DNA of 64,000 bases, from positions 434,001 through 498,000 of the forward strand of contig NW_027050885.1 of NCBI RefSeq assembly GCF_954871325.1, given 5' to 3'. Every line of letters starts with the position of its first letter. The stretch's first letter is position 1. A program made the translations under genes and the position numbers. Origin of the DNA: Gordionus sp. m RMFG-2023 (lineage: Eukaryota; Nematomorpha; Gordioida; Chordodea; Parachordodidae). Positions 34,717 to 48,271 of the stretch are shown here, piece by piece. The notes beneath the pieces are model-generated. The model was not told the DNA's origin. It ran no database searches and saw only the letters and a list, made by a program, of their open reading frames with translations.

Positions 34717-37447
34717 TAGTAATAGTATTAAATATATAGAATATAATAAGATTATTTTAAAATTATTTTTCTAAGTTCATAAAGTATATATTATAGTGTT
34801 TTTTATATATATATGTGAAATATAAGTAAAAATGCTATCACGTAAAAATTTAATAAAATCCTTTAAAGGGATTTTAAACGTTAAACCATCATAACCTAAT
34901 AAACACCTTCTAGTAGGTAAAATATAAAAAAACTCAAGGGATATTAAGGGTTAAATATTTGGGTTAGGGTTAAGGTTAGTAAATGTTTAAAATATATAGA
35001 ATATATTAAATCATTTTAAAATTATTTTTCAAGGTATCTAGTTTAAAGAACTATAGGAATTAATCTCTTTTAAGACATTATATATTATTAGTAAATTAAT
35101 AAATAATAGTAAGTTCTTAAAGTAAATATTAAAGTGTTTTTTATATATATATCTGAAACATACGTAAAAATGCTTATCACGCGAAAATATAATAAATCCC
35201 TTAGAAGGGATTTTAAAATTATAAAAAAACTTAAGAGATATTAAGGGTTAAATCATTGCGTTACGGTTAGGGTTATAGGGTTAAGGTTAGGGTTAGGGTT
35301 AGTGTTAGGGTTAGGGTTAAGGTTAGTGTTAGATTTAGGGTTAGTAATAGTATTAAATATATAGAATATAATAAGATTATTTTTAAATTATTTTTCTAAG
35401 TTCATAAAGTATATATTAAAGTGTTTTATATATATATGTGAAACATACGTAAAAATGCTTATCACGCGAAAATATAATAAATCCCATAGAAGGGATTTTA
35501 AAAATATAAAAAAACTCAAGAGATATTAAGGGTAAATCATTGGGTTAGGGTTAGGGTTAGAGGGTTTAGGTAGGTTAGGGTTAAGGTTTGTGTTAGATTT
35601 AGGGTTAGTAATAGTATTATATATATATAATATAAATAGAATATTTTAAAATTATTTTTCTAAGTTCATAAAGTATATATTAAAGTGTTTTTTATATATA
35701 TATATATGTGAAACATACGTAAAAATGCTTATCACGCGAAAATATAATAAATCCCTTACAAGGGATTTTTAAAATATAAAAAAACTCAAGAGATATTAAG
35801 GGTTAAATCATTGCGTTAGGGTTAGGGTTAGATGGTTAAGGTTAGGGTTAGGGTTATTGTTAGATTTAGGGTTAGTAATAGTATTAAATATATAGAATAT
35901 AATAAGATTATTTGAAAATTTATTTTCTAAGTTCATAAAGTATATATTAAAGTGTTTTATATATATATATGTGAAACATACGTAAAAATGCTTATCACGT
36001 GAAAATATAATAAAACCCTTTCAAGGAATTTTAAAAATATAAAAAAACTCAAGGGATATTAAGGGTTAAATCATTGCGTTAGGGTTAGGGTTAGATGGTT
36101 AAGGTTAGGGTTAGGGTTAGTGTTAGGGTTAGGGTTAGAGTTAGTGTTAGATTTAGGGTTAGTAATAGTATTAAATATATAGAATATAATAAGATTATTT
36201 TTAAATTATTTTTCTAAGTTCATAAAGTATATATTAAAGTGTTTTATATATATATGTGAAACATACGTAAAAATGCTTATCACGCGAAAATATAATAAAT
36301 CCCATAGAAGGGATTTTAAAAATATAAAAAAACTCAAGAGATATTAAGGGTAAATCATTGGGTTAGGGTTAGGGTTAGAGGGTTTAGGTAGGTTAGGGTT
36401 AAGGTTTGTGTTAGATTTAGGGTTAGTAATAGTATTATATATATATAATATAAATAGAATATTTTAAAATTATTTTTTTAAGTTCATAAAGTATATATTA
36501 AAGTATTTTTTATATATATATGTGAAACATACGTAAAAATGCTTATCACGTGAAAATATAATAAAACCCTTTCAAGGGATTTTAAAAATATAAAAAAACT
36601 CAAGGGATATTAAGCGTTAAATTACTGGGTTAGGGTTAGGGTTAGAGAGTTAAGGTTATGGTTAGGGTTATTGTTAGATTTAGGGTTAGTAATAGTATTA
36701 AATATATAGAATATAATAAGATTATTTGAAAATTTATTTTCTAAGTTCATAAAGTATATATTAAAGTGTTTTATATATATATATGTGAAACATACGTAAA
36801 AATGCTTATCACGTGAAAATATAATAAAACCCTTTCAAGGAATTTTAAAAATATAAAAAAACTCAAGGGATATTAAGGGTTAAATCATTGCGTTAGGGTT
36901 AGGGTTAGATGGTTAAGGTTAGGGTTAGGGTTAGTGTTAGGGTTAGGGTTAGAGTTAGTGTTAGATTTAGGGTTAGTAATAGTATTAAATATATAGAATA
37001 TAATAAGATTATTTTTAAATTATTTTTCTAAGTTCATAAAGTATATATTAAAGTGTTTTATATATATATGTGAAACATACGTAAAAATGCTTATCACGCG
37101 AAAATATAATAAATCCCATAGAAGGGATTTTAAAAATAACTAAAAACTCAAGAGATATTAAGGGTTAAATCATTGCGTTAGGGTTAGGGTTAGAGGTTTT
37201 AGGTTATGGTTAGGGTTAGTGTTAGAGGTTTAAGGTTATGGTTAGGGTTAGTGTTAGATTTAGAGTTAGTAATAGTATTAAATATATAGAATATAATAAG
37301 ATTATTTTAAAATTTATTTTCTAAGTTCATAAAGTATATATTAAAGTGTTTTATATATATATATGTGAAACATACGTAAAAATGCTTATCACGTGAAAAT
37401 ATAATAAAACCCTTTCAAGGAATTTTAAAAATATAAAAAAACTCAAG
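34150..37447 (+). repeat. 3.3-kb segment duplicated at 38,114-41,411
   Basis: Every monomer start from 34,164 to 37,267 recurs at +3,964, with shared private changes (CAAGATATATTAAGGG at about 34,621 and 38,582; TTTGAAAATTT at 35,911 and 39,875, 36,725 and 40,689). The match ends where CTCAAGGGA at 37,443 faces CTCAAGAGA at 41,407. The copies are separated by 666 bp. Confidence 0.85.
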
Positions 37448-38680
37448 GGATATTAAGGGTTAAATCATTGCGTTAGGGTTAGGGTTAGATGGTTAAGGTT
37501 AGGGTTAGGGTTAGTGTTAGGGTTAGGGTTAGAGTTAGTGTTAGATTTAGGGTTAGTAATAGTATTAAATATATAGAATATAATAAGATTATTTTTAAAT
37601 TATTTTTCTAAGTTCATAAAGTATATATTAAAGTGTTTTATATATATATGTGAAACATACGTAAAAATGCTTATCACGCGAAAATATAATAAATCCCATA
37701 GAAGGGATTTTAAAAATAACTAAAAACTCAAGAGATATTAAGGGTTAAATCATTGCGTTAGGGTTAGGGTTAGAGGTTTTAGGTTATGGTTAGGGTTAGT
37801 GTTAGAGGTTTAAGGTTATGGTTAGGGTTAGTGTTAGATTTAGAGTTAGTAATAGTATTAAATATATAGAATATAATAAGATTATTTTAAAATTTATTTT
37901 CTAAGTTCATAAAGTATATATTAAAGTGTTTTATATATATATATGTGAAACATACGTAAAAATGCTTATCACGTGAAAATATAATAAAACCCTTTCAAGG
38001 AATTTTAAAAATATAAAAAAACTCAAGAGATATTAAGGGTTAAATCATTGGGTTAGGGTTATGGTTAGGGGGTTAGGGTTAGGGTTAGTGTTAGGGTTAG
38101 GGTTAAGGTTAGTGTTAGATTTAGGGTTAGTAATAGTATTAAATATATAGAATATAATAAGATTATTTTAAAATTATTTTTCTAAGTTTATAAAGCATAT
38201 ATTTAAGTGTTTTATATATATATATGTGAAACATACGTAAAAATGCTTATCACGTGAAAGTATAATAAAACCCATTCAAGGAATTTTAAAAATATAAAAA
38301 AACTCAAGGGATATTAAGGCTTAAATCATTGAGTTAGGGTTAGAGTTAGAGGGTTAAAGTTAGAGTTAGGGTTAGTGTTGGGGTTAGGGTTAGTGTTAGA
38401 TTTAGGTTTAGTAATAGTATTAAATATATAGAATATAATAAGATTATTTTAAAATTATTTTTCTAAGTTCATAAAGTATATATTAGTTTTTTTTATATAT
38501 ATATGTGAAACATATGTAAAAATGCTTATCACGTGAAAATATAATAAAACCCTTCAAGGGATTTTTAAAATTTAAAAAAACTCAAGATATATTAAGGGTT
38601 AAATCATTGGGTTAGGGTTAGAGGGTTAAGGTTAGGGTTAGTGTTAGGGTTAGTGTTAGGGTTAGTGTTAGATATAGGGT
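34717..38680 (+). repeat. Block 8: 14 monomers rich in hybrids
   Basis: Order: E F G H/B M' G H/L M' G/A M/B G/A M/N C D. Only the ends follow the canonical order; the middle is built from hybrids. The H/B joint at about 35,700 lies in the TA run. M' carries ATTATTTGAAAATTT. The G/A-M/B pair is repeated with a 580-bp period (36,974 and 37,554; 37,267 and 37,847). The starts at 37,267 and 37,847 are preceded by TTTAGAGTTAG, shared with 41,231 and 51,917. Confidence 0.8.
36687..37846 (+). repeat. Tandem dimer, 580-bp period
   Basis: M-type plus G/A monomers: starts 36,687 (M'), 36,974, 37,267, 37,554 and 37,847 show a 580-bp repeat. The second and later M-type units have ATTTTAAAATTT rather than the M' TTTGAAAATTT. 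The extra dimer is absent from the otherwise matching block 9. Confidence 0.82.
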
Positions 38681-41600
38681 TAGTAATAGTATTAAATATA
38701 TAGAATATAATAAGATTATTTTAAAATTATTTTTCTAAGTTCATAAAGTATATATTATAGTGTTTTTTATATATATATGTGAAATATAAGTAAAAATGCT
38801 ATCACGTAAAAATTTAATAAAATCCTTTAAAGGGATTTTAAACGTTAAACCATCATAACCTAATAAACACCTTCTAGTAGGTAAAATATAAAAAAACTCA
38901 AGGGATATTAAGGGTTAAATATTTGGGTTAGGGTTAAGGTTAGTAAATGTTTAAAATATATAGAATATATTAAATCATTTTAAAATTATTTTTCAAGGTA
39001 TCTAGTTTAAAGAACTATAGGAATTAATCTCTTTTAAGACATTATATATTATTAGTAAATTAATAAATAATAGTAAGTTCTTAAAGTAAATATTAAAGTG
39101 TTTTTTATATATATATCTGAAACATACGTAAAAATGCTTATCACGCGAAAATATAATAAATCCCTTAGAAGGGATTTTAAAATTATAAAAAAACTTAAGA
39201 GATATTAAGGGTTAAATCATTGCGTTACGGTTAGGGTTATAGGGTTAAGGTTAGGGTTAGGGTTAGTGTTAGGGTTAGGGTTAAGGTTAGTGTTAGATTT
39301 AGGGTTAGTAATAGTATTAAATATATAGAATATAATAAGATTATTTTTAAATTATTTTTCTAAGTTCATAAAGTATATATTAAAGTGTTTTATATATATA
39401 TGTGAAACATACGTAAAAATGCTTATCACGCGAAAATATAATAAATCCCATAGAAGGGATTTTAAAAATATAAAAAAACTCAAGAGATATTAAGGGTAAA
39501 TCATTGGGTTAGGGTTAGGGTTAGAGGGTTTAGGTAGGTTAGGGTTAAGGTTTGTGTTAGATTTAGGGTTAGTAATAGTATTATATATATATAATATAAA
39601 TAGAATATTTTAAAATTATTTTTCTAAGTTCATAAAGTATATATTAAAGTGTTTTTTATATATATATATATGTGAAACATACGTAAAAATGCTTATCACG
39701 CGAAAATATAATAAATCCCTTACAAGGGATTTTTAAAATATAAAAAAACTCAAGAGATATTAAGGGTTAAATCATTGCGTTAGGGTTAGGGTTAGATGGT
39801 TAAGGTTAGGGTTAGGGTTATTGTTAGATTTAGGGTTAGTAATAGTATTAAATATATAGAATATAATAAGATTATTTGAAAATTTATTTTCTAAGTTCAT
39901 AAAGTATATATTAAAGTGTTTTATATATATATATGTGAAACATACGTAAAAATGCTTATCACGTGAAAATATAATAAAACCCTTTCAAGGAATTTTAAAA
40001 ATATAAAAAAACTCAAGGGATATTAAGGGTTAAATCATTGCGTTAGGGTTAGGGTTAGATGGTTAAGGTTAGGGTTAGGGTTAGTGTTAGGGTTAGGGTT
40101 AGAGTTAGTGTTAGATTTAGGGTTAGTAATAGTATTAAATATATAGAATATAATAAGATTATTTTTAAATTATTTTTCTAAGTTCATAAAGTATATATTA
40201 AAGTGTTTTATATATATATGTGAAACATACGTAAAAATGCTTATCACGCGAAAATATAATAAATCCCATAGAAGGGATTTTAAAAATATAAAAAAACTCA
40301 AGAGATATTAAGGGTAAATCATTGGGTTAGGGTTAGGGTTAGAGGGTTTAGGTAGGTTAGGGTTAAGGTTTGTGTTAGATTTAGGGTTAGTAATAGTATT
40401 ATATATATATAATATAAATAGAATATTTTAAAATTATTTTTTTAAGTTCATAAAGTATATATTAAAGTATTTTTTATATATATATGTGAAACATACGTAA
40501 AAATGCTTATCACGTGAAAATATAATAAAACCCTTTCAAGGGATTTTAAAAATATAAAAAAACTCAAGGGATATTAAGCGTTAAATTACTGGGTTAGGGT
40601 TAGGGTTAGAGAGTTAAGGTTATGGTTAGGGTTATTGTTAGATTTAGGGTTAGTAATAGTATTAAATATATAGAATATAATAAGATTATTTGAAAATTTA
40701 TTTTCTAAGTTCATAAAGTATATATTAAAGTGTTTTATATATATATATGTGAAACATACGTAAAAATGCTTATCACGTGAAAATATAATAAAACCCTTTC
40801 AAGGAATTTTAAAAATATAAAAAAACTCAAGGGATATTAAGGGTTAAATCATTGCGTTAGGGTTAGGGTTAGATGGTTAAGGTTAGGGTTAGGGTTAGTG
40901 TTAGGGTTAGGGTTAGAGTTAGTGTTAGATTTAGGGTTAGTAATAGTATTAAATATATAGAATATAATAAGATTATTTTTAAATTATTTTTCTAAGTTCA
41001 TAAAGTATATATTAAAGTGTTTTATATATATATGTGAAACATACGTAAAAATGCTTATCACGCGAAAATATAATAAATCCCATAGAAGGGATTTTAAAAA
41101 TAACTAAAAACTCAAGAGATATTAAGGGTTAAATCATTGCGTTAGGGTTAGGGTTAGAGGTTTTAGGTTATGGTTAGGGTTAGTGTTAGAGGTTTAAGGT
41201 TATGGTTAGGGTTAGTGTTAGATTTAGAGTTAGTAATAGTATTAAATATATAGAATATAATAAGATTATTTTAAAATTTATTTTCTAAGTTCATAAAGTA
41301 TATATTAAAGTGTTTTATATATATATATGTGAAACATACGTAAAAATGCTTATCACGTGAAAATATAATAAAACCCTTTCAAGGAATTTTAAAAATATAA
41401 AAAAACTCAAGAGATATTAAGGGTTAAATCATTGGGTTAGGGTTATGGTTAGGGGGTTAGGGTTAGGGTTAGTGTTAGGGTTAGGGTTAAGGTTAGTGTT
41501 AGATTTAGGGTTAGTAATAGTATTAAATATATAGAATATAATAAGATTATTTTAAAATTATTTTTCTAAGTTTATAAAGCATATATTTAAGTGTTTTATA

Positions 41601-42064
41601 TATATATATGTGAAACATACGTAAAAATGCTTATCACGTGAAAGTATAATAAAACCCATTCAAGGAATTTTAAAAATATAAAAAAACTCAAGGGATATTA
41701 AGGCTTAAATCATTGAGTTAGGGTTAGAGTTAGAGGGTTAAAGTTAGAGTTAGGGTTAGTGTTGGGGTTAGGGTTAGTGTTAGATTTAGGTTTAGTAATA
41801 GTATTAAATATATAGAATATAATAAGATTATTTTAAAATTATTTTTCTAAGTTCATAAAGTATATATTAGTTTTTTTTATATATATATGTGAAACATATG
41901 TAAAAATGCTTATCACGTGAAAATATAATAAAACCCTTCAAGGGATTTTTAAAATTTAAAAAAACTCAAGAGATATTAAGGGTTAAATCATTGGGTTAGG
42001 GTTAGAGGGTTAAGGTTAGGGTTGGTGTTAGGGTTAGTGTTAGGGTTAGTGTTAGATATAGGGT
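38681..42064 (+). repeat. Block 9: 12 monomers, near-copy of block 8
   Basis: Order: E F G H/B M' G H/L M' G/A M/N C D. It equals block 8 minus one 580-bp dimer, at a constant offset of 3,964. It shares with block 8 every hybrid joint and the TTTAGAGTTAG change, so the two are recent duplicates. Confidence 0.82.
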
Positions 42065-44268
42065 TAGTAATAGTATTAAATATATAGAATATAATAAGAT
42101 TATTTTAAAATTATTTTTCTAAGTTCATAAAGTATATATTATAGTGTTTTTTATATATATATGTGAAATATAAGTAAAAATGCTATCACGTAAAAATTTA
42201 ATAAAATCCTTTAAAGGGATTTTAAACGTTAAACCATCATAACCTAATAAACACCTTCTAGTAGGTAAAATATAAAAAAACTCAAGGGATATTAAGGGTT
42301 AAATATTTGGGTTAGGGTTAAGGTTAGTAAATGTTTAAAATATATAGAATATATTAAATCATTTTAAAATTATTTTTCAAGGTATCTAGTTTAAAGAACT
42401 ATAGGAATTAATCTCTTTTAAGACATTATATATTATTAGTAAATTAATAAATAATAGTAAGTTCTTAAAGTAAATATTAAAGTGTTTTTTATATATATAT
42501 CTGAAACATACGTAAAAATGCTTATCACGCGAAAATATAATAAATCCCTTAGAAGGGATTTTAAAATTATAAAAAAACTTAAGAGATATTAAGGGTTAAA
42601 TCATTGCGTTACGGTTAGGGTTATAGGGTTAAGGTTAGGGTTAGGGTTAGTGTTAGGTTTAGGGTTAAGGTTAGTGTTAGATTTAGGGTTAGTAATAGTA
42701 TTAAATATATAGAATATAATAAGATTATTTTTAAATTATTTTTCTAAGTTCATAAAGTATATATTAAAGTGTTTTATATATATATGTGAAACATACGTAA
42801 AAATGCTTATCACGCGAAAATATAATAAATCCCATAGAAGGGATTTTAAAAATATAAAAAAACTCAAGAGATATTAAGGGTAAATCATTGAGTTAGGGTT
42901 AGGGTTAGAGCGTTAAGGTTAGAGTTAGGGTTAGTGTTGGGGTTAGGGTTAGTGTTAGATTTAGGTTTAGTAATAGTATTAAATATATAGAATATAATAA
43001 GATTATTTTAAAATTATTTTTCTAAGTTCATAAAGTATATATTAGTGTTTTTTATATATATAGGTAAAACATATGTAAAAATGCTTACCACGTGAAAATA
43101 TAATAAAACCCTTCAAGGGATTTTTAAAATTTAAAAAAACTCAAGAGATATTAAGGGTTAATTCATTGGGTTAGGGTTAGGGTTAGAGTGTTAAGGTTAG
43201 GGTTAGTGTTAGGGTTAGTGTTAGATATAGGGTTAGTAATAGTATTAAATATATAGAATATAATAAGATTATTTTAAAATTATTTTTCTAAGTTCATAAA
43301 GTATATATTAAAGTGTTTTATATATATATATGTGAAACATATGTAAAAATGCTTATCACGTAAAAATTTAATAAAATCCTTGAAAGGTATTTTAAAAATA
43401 ATAAAAAAACTCAAGGGATATTAAGGGTTAAATCATTGAGTTAGGGTTAGGGTTAGAGGGTTAAGGTTAGGGTTAGTGTTAGGGTTAGTGTTTTAGGGTT
43501 AGGGTTAGTGTTAGATTTAGGGTTAGTAATAGTATTAAATATATAGAATATAATAAGAATAGTTAAAAATTATTTTTTTAAGTTCATAAAGTATATATTA
43601 AAGTATTTTTTATATATATATGTGAAACATACGTAAAAATGCTTATCACGTGAAAATATAATAAAACCCTTTCAAGGGATTTTAAAAATATAAAAAAACT
43701 CAAGGGATATTAAGCGTTAAATTACTGGGTTAGGGTTAGGGTTAGAGAGTTAAGGTTATGGTTAGGGTTATTGTTAGATTTAGGGTTAGTAATAGTATTA
43801 AATATATAGAATATAATAAGATTATTTTAAAATTTATTTTCTAAGTTCATAAAGTATATATTAAAGTGTTTTATATATATATATGTGAAACATACGTAAA
43901 AATGCTTATCACGTGAAAATATAATAAAACCCTTTCAAGGAATTTTAAAAATATAAAAAAACTCAAGGGATATTAAGGGTTAAATCATTGAGTTAGGGTT
44001 AGGGTTAGAGGGTTAAGGTTAGGGTTAGGGTTAGTGTTAGATTTAGGGTTAGTAATAGTATTAAATATATAGAATATAATAAGAATAGTTATAAATTATT
44101 TTTATAAGTTCATAAAGTATATATTAAAGTGTTTTTTATATATATATCTGAAACATACGTAAAAATGCTTATCACGCGAAAATATAATAAATCCCTTACA
44201 AGGGATTTTAAAAATATAAAAAAACTCAAGAGATATTAAGGGTTAAATCATTGGGTTAGGGTTATGGT
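40820..44268 (+). repeat. 3.4-kb segment duplicated at 51,506-54,954
   Basis: Twelve consecutive monomer starts (40,938 to 44,050) recur at exactly +10,686. Shared private changes include TTTAGAGTTAG, GGGTTGGTGTTAGG, GTGTTAGGTTTAGGG and AAAAATAATAAAAAAAC. The match is lost on the left in the hairpin of the preceding monomer and on the right at a G-run length change (GGGG against GGGGG). One internal difference seen is AGTTATAAATT at 44,088 against AGTTAAAAATT. Confidence 0.85.
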
Positions 44269-44897
44269 TAGGGGTTAGGGTTAGGGTTAGTGTTAGGGTT
44301 AGGGTTAAGGTTAGTGTTAGATTTAGGGTTAGTAATAGTATTAAATATATAGAATATAATAAGATTATTTTAAAATTATTTTTCTAAGTTCATAAAGTAT
44401 ATATTAAAGTGTTTTATATATATATATGTGAAACATACGTAAAAATGCTTATCACGCGAAAATATAATAAATCCCTTACAAGGGATTTTTAAAATATAAA
44501 AAAACTCAAGAGATATTAAGGGTTAAATCATTGCGTTAGGGTTAGGGTTAGATGGTTAAGGTTAGGGTTAGGGTTAGTGTTAGGGTTAGGGTTAGAGTTA
44601 GTGTTAGATTTAGGGTTAGTAATAGTATTAAATATATAGAATATAATAAGATTATTTTAAAATTATTTTTCTAAGTTTATAAAGCATATATTTAAGTGTT
44701 TTATATATATATATGTGAAACATACGTAAAAATGCTTATCACGTGAAAGTATAATAAAACCCATTCAAGGAATTTTAAAAATATAAAAAAACTCAAGGGA
44801 TATTAAGGCTTAAATCATTGAGTTAGGGTTAGAGTTAGAGGGTTAAAGTTAGAGTTAGGGTTAGTGTTGGGGTTAGGGTTAGTGTTAGATTTAGGTT
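42065..44897 (+). repeat. Block 10: 10 monomers (E F G/I J K L M N B C)
   Basis: Intact E-F (42,065 and 42,325), then a G/I hybrid at 42,690: the CCCATAGAAGG hairpin of G with the CATTGAG...GAGCG...TTGGGG tail of I. A and D are absent, so N joins B and C joins the next E directly. The segment to about 44,268 recurs at 52,751-54,954 with an offset of 10,686. Confidence 0.82.
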
Positions 44898-47800
44898 TAG
44901 TAATAGTATTAAATATATAGAATATAATAAGATTATTTTAAAATTATTTTTCTAAGTTCATAAAGTATATATTATAGTGTTTTTTATATATATATGTGAA
45001 ATATAAGTAAAAATGCTATCACGTAAAAATTTAATAAAATCCTTTAAAGGGATTTTAAACGTTAAACCATCATAACCTAATAAACACCTTCTAGTAGGTA
45101 AAATATAAAAAAACTCAAGGGATATTAAGGGTTAAATATTTGGGTTAGGGTTAAGGTTAGTAAATGTTTAAAATATATAGAATATATTAAATCATTTTAA
45201 AATTATTTTTCAAGGTATCTAGTTTAAAGAACTATAGGAATTAATCTCTTTTAAGACATTATATATTATTAGTAAATTAATAAATAATAGTAAGTTCTTA
45301 AAGTAAATATTAAAGTGTTTTTTATATATATATCTGAAACATACGTAAAAATGCTTATCACGCGAAAATATAATAAATCCCTTAGAAGGGATTTTAAAAT
45401 TATAAAAAAACTTAAGAGATATTAAGGGTTAAATCATTGCGTTACGGTTAGGGTTATAGGGTTAAGGTTAGGGTTAGGGTTAGTGTTAGGGTTAGGGTTA
45501 AGGTTAGTGTTAGATTTAGGGTTAGTAATAGTATTAAATATATAGAATATAATAAGATTATTTTTAAATTATTTTTCTAAGTTCATAAAGTATATATTAA
45601 AGTGTTTTATATATATATGTGAAACATACGTAAAAATGCTTATCACGCGAAAATATAATAAATCCCATAGAAGGGATTTTAAAAATATAAAAAATCTCAA
45701 GAGATATTAAGGGTTAAATCATTGCGTTAGGGTTAGGGTTAGATGGTTAAGGTTAGGGTTAGGGTTAGTGTTAGGGTTAGGGTTAGAGTTAGTGTTAGAT
45801 TTAGGGTTAGTAATAGTATTAAATATATAGAATATAATAAAATTATTTTTCTAAGTTCATAAAGTATATATTAAAGTGTTTTATATATATATATGTGAAA
45901 CATACGTAAAAATGCTTATCACGCGAAAATATAATAAATCCCATAGAAGGGATTTTAAAAATATAAAAAAACTCAAGAGATATTAAGGGTAAATCATTGG
46001 GTTAGGGTTAGGTTTAGAGGGTTTAGGTTAGGGTTAGGGTTAGTGTTAGGGTTAGGGTTAGAGTTAGTGTTAGATTTAGGGTTAGTAATAGTATTAAATA
46101 TATAGAATATAATAAAATTATTTTTCTAAGTTCATAAAGTATATATTAGAGTGTTTTATATATATATGTGAAACATACGTAAAAATGCTTATCACGCGAA
46201 AATATAATAAATCCCATAGAAGGGATTTTAAAAATATAAAAAAACTCAAGAGATATTAAGGGTAAATCATTGGGTTAGGGTTAGGGTTAGAGGGTTTAGG
46301 TAGGTTAGGGTTAAGGTTTGTGTTAGATTTAGGGTTAGTAATAGTATTATATATATATAATATAAATAGAATATTTTAAAATTATTTTTCTAAGTTCATA
46401 AAGTATATATTAAAGTGTTTTTTATATATATATCTGAAACATACGTAAAAATGCTTATCACGCGAAAATATAATAAATCCCTTTCAAGGAATTTTAAAAA
46501 TATTAAAAACTCACGAGATATTAAGGGTTAAATCATTGGGTTAGGGTTAGGGTTAGAGGTTTAAGGTTAAGGTTAGGGTTAGTGTTAGGGTTAGGGTTAA
46601 GGTTAGTGTTAGATTTAGGGTTAGTAATAGTATTAAATATATAGAATATAATAAGATTAATTTAAAATTATTTTTCTAAGTTCATAAAGCATATATTAAA
46701 GTGTTTTATATATATATATGTGAAACATACGTAAAAATGCTTATCACGTGAAAATATAAAAAAACCCATTCAAGGAATTTTAAAAATATAAAAAAACTCA
46801 AGGGATATTAAGGCTTAAATCATTGAGTTAGGGTTAGGGTTAGAGCGTTAAGGTTAGAGTTAGGGTTAGTGTTGGGGTTAGGGTTAGTGTTAGATTTAGG
46901 TTTAGTAATAGTATTAAATATATAGAATATAATAAGATTATTTTAAAATTATTTTTCTAAGTTCATAAAGTATATATTAGTGTTTTTTATATATATAGGT
47001 AAAACATATGTAAAAATGCTTACCACGTGAAAATATAATAAAACCCTTCAAGGGATTTTTAAAATTTAAAAAAACTCAAGAGATATTAAGGGTTAATTCA
47101 TTGGGTTAGGGTTAGGGTTAGAGGGTTAAGGTTAGGGTTAGTGTTAGGGTTAGTGTTAGATATAGGGTTAGTAATAGTATTAAATATATAGAATATAATA
47201 AGATTATTTTAAAATTATTTTTCTAAGTTCATAAAGTATATATTAAAGTGTTTTATATATATATATGTGAAACATACGTAAAAATGCTTATCACGTGAAA
47301 ATATAATAAAACCCTTTCAAGGAATTTTAAAAATATAAAAAAACTCAAGGGATATTAAGGGTTAAATCATTGAGTTAGGGTTAGGGTTAGAGGGTTAAGG
47401 TTAGGGTTAGGGTTAGGGTTAGTGTTAGATTTAGGGTTAGTAATAGTATTAAATATATAGAATATAATAAGAATAGTTAAAAATTATTTTTATAAGTTCA
47501 TAAAGTATATATTAAAGTGTTTTTTATATATATATCTGAAACATACGTAAAAATGCTTATCACGCGAAAATATAATAAATCCCTTACAAGGGATTTTAAA
47601 AATATAAAAAAACTCAAGAGATATTAAAAGTTAAATCATTGGGTTAGGGTTATGGTTAGGGGGTTAGGGTTAGGGTTAGTGTTAGGGTTAGGGTTAAGGT
47701 TAGTGTTAGATTTAGGGTTAGTAATAGTATTAAATATATAGAATATAATAAGATTATTTTAAAATTATTTTTCTAAGTTTATAAAGCATATATTTAAGTG

Positions 47801-48271
47801 TTTTATATATATATATGTGAAACATACGTAAAAATGCTTATCACGTGAAAGTATAATAAAACCCATTCAAGGAATTTTAAAAATATAAAAAAACTCAAGG
47901 GATATTAAGGCTTAAATCATTGAGTTAGGGTTAGAGTTAGAGGGTTAAAGTTAGAGTTAGGGTTAGTGTTGGGGTTAGGGTTAGTGTTAGATTTAGGTTT
48001 AGTAATAGTATTAAATATATAGAATATAATAAGATTATTTTAAAATTATTTTTCTAAGTTCATAAAGTATATATTAGTTTTTTTTATATATATATGTGAA
48101 ACATATGTAAAAATGCTTATCACGTGAAAATATAATAAAACCCTTCAAGGGATTTTTAAAATTTAAAAAAACTCAAGAGATATTAAGGGTTAAATCATTG
48201 GGTTAGGGTTAGAGGGTTAAGGTTAGGGTTGGTGTTAGGGTTAGTGTTAGGGTTAGTGTTAGATATAGGGT
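44898..48271 (+). repeat. Block 11: 12 monomers with two internally deleted units
   Basis: Order: E F G/B, two shortened monomers, H I J M N C D. The monomers at 45,808 and 46,083 both read ATAATAAAATTATTTTTC, having lost about 11 bp (GATTATTTTAA) after ATAATAA relative to the other types; the second also has ATATATTAGAGTG. A and B are missing: N (47,438) goes straight to C (47,719). K and L are also missing. The N monomer has ATATTAAAAGTTAAATC. Confidence 0.8.
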
